A program made the position numbers and the translations under genes. The notes under the pieces were generated by a model. That model was not told where the DNA came from. It saw only the letters and a program-made list of their open reading frames with translations, and did no database searches. Shown one piece after another: positions 52,127 through 54,074 of a DNA stretch of 54,074 bases. This stretch comes from Clostridium sp. AM30-24. Its GTDB lineage: Bacteria > Bacillota > Clostridia > Lachnospirales > Lachnospiraceae. The stretch covers positions 1-54,074 of the forward strand of contig NZ_QUJB01000002.1 in NCBI RefSeq assembly GCF_003480435.1, given 5' to 3'. Position 1 is the stretch's first letter, and every line of letters begins with the position of its first letter.

Positions 52127-53638
52127 ATGCGATATCAGGAATATATGGATATAATCCGGACGGTAAATGACCGTTTTCGCTATTATAAGAGTATAGAATC
52201 CCTGTTTGAACTGGATCAATGGTCCGGTCTTCCGGAGCTTGGAGGCGCGTATCGCCAGCAGATGAGCGCTTTTGTTGGGACACAGAAGGCGGGGCTGTTT
52301 CAAACAGAAGATGCGAAAAAGGCCTTTGAATATTTTGCAAATGTAGATGAAGGACAAATAGAGGACCCAATAGAACATGGACTGATCCGGACATTTAAAA
52401 GCAGGTACCGGAATGCTGTCCGTGTGCCGGAAGAAACGATGAAACAGTATAATCTTCTGCGTGCGGATGTGATGTCGGCATGGAAACATGCACGGGAGCG
52501 GAAAGATTATCATGTGTTTGAACCGTGGCTGAAACAGGTATTTGATCTGAAAAAGAAGATTGTCCTGGCGATAGATCCGGATGCTCCTGCGTTTGACACG
52601 ATGATCGGAGCTGTGGATGAAGGTTTGAAAAGTGCAGACGTAAGCAGAGAATTCGATGTATTAAAACGGGGAATCGGAGAAATTCTTGACAAGATTACAA
52701 AAGCAGATCTTGGAGTAAATGAAGAAATATTTCTCAGAGAAGAGGATCCGGATGAAATGTCTGCATTTGGAAGACGATTAGCAGCGGAAGCCGGATATGA
52801 TCAGCGAAAGGGTGGATTTAATGACAAGGTTATTCACGGATTTACGTCATTTCTTGGACCGCAGGATGCCCGCGTATCAACACAGAGAAGCGGAAGTCCA
52901 CATCTGATCTTCACCTGTCTTCATGAAGCGGGACATGCAATGTTTTCCAGCGGCGGAAACGACCAGGTCAATGCAGCAAACATGTGGGGAGGAATAGAAG
53001 GCAGCTTTCACGAAGCAAATGCCAGATTCTATGAAAATATCGTGGGAAGAAGCAGGGAATACTGGGAGTTTTATTATCCACAATTTCAGAAAGCATTCCC
53101 GTTCTTCAAAGATATAAAAATGGATGAATTTTATCGAGCCATGAATGCAGTCCATCCAAGTCTGCGCAGAATTGGAGCAGATGAAGTTACATATAGCCTT
53201 CATGTTATCTTGCGATATGAGCTGGAACGCGATTATTTCAGCGGAAAAATAGGAACGGAAGATCTGAACATTGCATGGAATGATAAATATAAAAAATATC
53301 TGGGAGTTTGTCCTGAAAACGATACTGAAGGAATTTTACAGGATATGCATTGGGCTGGAGACTATATTGGATATTTCCAAAGTTATGCTTTGGGAAATAT
53401 TTATGATGGTCAGATTCGAAAGGCATTGTTATCAGAGATTCCGAATCTGTATGAGCAGATACGCCACGGAGAGTTTGACAAGCTGAACAAGTGGATGAAG
53501 GAACATATCTGGCAGTATGGGTGCTGTTATACATCGGGAGAAATGTTGAAGCGATTGACAGGAAAAACATTGGACGCTGTGCCATTCCTTGACTACATGA
53601 AAGAGAAGTATGCGGGCTTATATGGTATTCATATATAA
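52127..53638 (+). CDS. M32-family metallocarboxypeptidase (Taq type)
   Basis: 503-aa cytoplasmic zinc carboxypeptidase that removes C-terminal residues from peptides. The zinc motif is H266-E-A-G-H270 in CLHEAGHAMF, and the third ligand lies in the family stretch FHEANARFYENIVGRS. DQWSGLPELGGAYR near the start and the C-terminal GYFQSYALGNIYDGQI are also family hallmarks. It is the last gene of the TetR-controlled operon and would process the imported peptide or aminoacyl conjugate. A strong terminator follows at 53662. Confidence 0.92.
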   Translation: MRYQEYMDIIRTVNDRFRYYKSIESLFELDQWSGLPELGGAYRQQMSAFVGTQKAGLFQTEDAKKAFEYFANVDEGQIEDPIEHGLIRTFKSRYRNAVRVPEETMKQYNLLRADVMSAWKHARERKDYHVFEPWLKQVFDLKKKIVLAIDPDAPAFDTMIGAVDEGLKSADVSREFDVLKRGIGEILDKITKADLGVNEEIFLREEDPDEMSAFGRRLAAEAGYDQRKGGFNDKVIHGFTSFLGPQDARVSTQRSGSPHLIFTCLHEAGHAMFSSGGNDQVNAANMWGGIEGSFHEANARFYENIVGRSREYWEFYYPQFQKAFPFFKDIKMDEFYRAMNAVHPSLRRIGADEVTYSLHVILRYELERDYFSGKIGTEDLNIAWNDKYKKYLGVCPENDTEGILQDMHWAGDYIGYFQSYALGNIYDGQIRKALLSEIPNLYEQIRHGEFDKLNKWMKEHIWQYGCCYTSGEMLKRLTGKTLDAVPFLDYMKEKYAGLYGIHI

Positions 53639-53661
53639 AAAGGACAAGATAGTTTGATAAT

Positions 53662-53708
53662 AGGGATTGCAGCAGGAGAAAACGTTAAGCTGCAATCCCT
53701 GTTTTTAT
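53662..53708 (+). terminator. Terminator of the carrier-carboxypeptidase operon
   Basis: A perfect 12-bp stem (53662-53673 with 53689-53700) and a 15-nt loop, followed by GTTTTT. Confidence 0.93.
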
Positions 53709-53850
53709 AGTGTAAAAGAGCAATTTGAAATTGCTCAAATGATGGCTTGGATACCGAATTGCATATATTGTATGCAAAACAATTATGAACCGCAATATGT
53801 TGTAATTGCACAAACAAAAGAAAAAACTTTAAAAAAACTGGAAAAAAGTG

Positions 53851-53879
53851 TTGACTTTTTCGTGGGGATTTGTTATTAT
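53851..53879 (+). promoter_or_regulatory. rRNA operon promoter P1
   Basis: TTGACT (53851-53856), a 17-nt spacer and TATTAT (53874-53879), with A-rich sequence upstream as in strong rRNA promoters. The gap 53709-53850 also holds GAGCAATTT-G-AAATTGCTC (53718-53736), a perfect 9-bp dyad of unknown role. Confidence 0.7.
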
Positions 53880-53964
53880 AATACTCGCCTTGAGCGACAG
53901 GGCAAAACTTATTAAGAGTCATTAATAAAACTTCTTAATCTCTCAAAAAAGTTTTAAAAAGTTC

Positions 53965-53993
53965 TTGACAAACCTGAAACGGTATGATAGAAT
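53965..53993 (+). promoter_or_regulatory. rRNA operon promoter P2
   Basis: TTGACA (53965-53970), a 17-nt spacer and TAGAAT (53988-53993), about 115 bp downstream of P1. Tandem promoters are usual for rRNA operons. Confidence 0.85.
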
Positions 53994-53999
53994 AAACGA

Positions 54000-54074
54000 G
54001 TTGTTGCTGAGAACGAAAGCAACAACAAAACAAAGTTCCTTGAAAACTGAACAGTATGTAAAACCCTGAAAATT
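54000..54074 (+). promoter_or_regulatory. Pre-16S rRNA leader region
   Basis: A perfect hairpin GTTGTTGCT (54000-54008) / AGCAACAAC (54018-54026), then CCTTGAAAACTGAACAG, the sequence commonly found just before 16S genes in Bacillota. The 16S rRNA gene begins beyond the window. Confidence 0.8.

Noticed and set aside
53667..53915. Open frame before the rRNA operon
   Set aside because: It begins inside a terminator and crosses the P1 promoter; no ribosome site and no protein-like pattern.
1..54074. CRISPR arrays and tRNA genes
   Set aside because: No regularly spaced direct repeats of 25-40 bp and no convincing tRNA cloverleaf were seen on either strand; a covariance-model scan would settle this.

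Overview
The window looks like a Lachnospiraceae-type (Clostridia, Bacillota) chromosome segment. The reasons are the gene set (anaerobic sulfatase maturase, tricarboxylate carriers, M32 carboxypeptidase, YitT), strong AGGAG-type ribosome sites, TTGACA/TATAAT promoters, a Bacillus-type large SRP RNA, and a tadA - SRP RNA - dnaX - ybaB - recR order ending in front of an rRNA operon, as near the Bacillus origin. The genus cannot be fixed from the sequence alone.

Left part (1-11.8 kb) is accessory DNA. It carries a blaI-blaR1 pair with three TTAC-N4-GTAA operators and a divergent promoter that has lost its gene, the SH3 tail of a phage-type endolysin, and a decaying module of three serine recombinases (one lacking the catalytic serine, one apparently intact, one with an internal deletion and a nonsense codon). 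Next comes a clearly AT-rich cassette: a AAA+ ATPase with a C-terminal helix-turn-helix, a subtilisin-like protease with a complete Asp-His-Ser triad, and a protein with a HEPN-type R-x4-H motif. The cassette promoter is surrounded by four TATCAA/TTGATA half-sites about 25 bp apart. This cassette is my main candidate for an undescribed system, probably anti-phage or stress-linked. I do not recognise a name for it.

Core part I (11.8-25.5 kb) runs rightward: small protein, GNAT acetyltransferase, YfcE phosphodiesterase, YfcC carrier with an M20 amidohydrolase, a five-gene peptide ABC transporter, gamma-glutamyltransferase and malic enzyme. It reads as peptide and acyl-amino-acid use.

Core part II (25.7-35 kb): a Lachnospiraceae-type hypothetical gene faces a leftward eight-gene operon: tctC-tctB-tctA, a cytoplasmic sulfatase with a C-x-P-x-R site, a GntR/LacI-type regulator, the radical-SAM sulfatase maturase, and a pair of short CHR (chromate/sulfate) transporters. 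Together these suggest import of a sulfated organic acid, desulfation in the cytoplasm, and sulfate export.

Core part III (35.2-54 kb): tadA, a MITE-like element, YitT, a protein with a GGADGPTSIF motif, SRP RNA, phosphoesterase, phosphofructokinase, dnaX, ybaB, recR, a TPR/Glu-rich protein, HAD phosphatase, CvpA, then a TetR regulator with two palindromic operators controlling AbgT-type carrier, a two-protein membrane pair and an M32 carboxypeptidase. The window ends in the promoter and leader region of an rRNA operon; the 16S gene itself lies beyond the edge.
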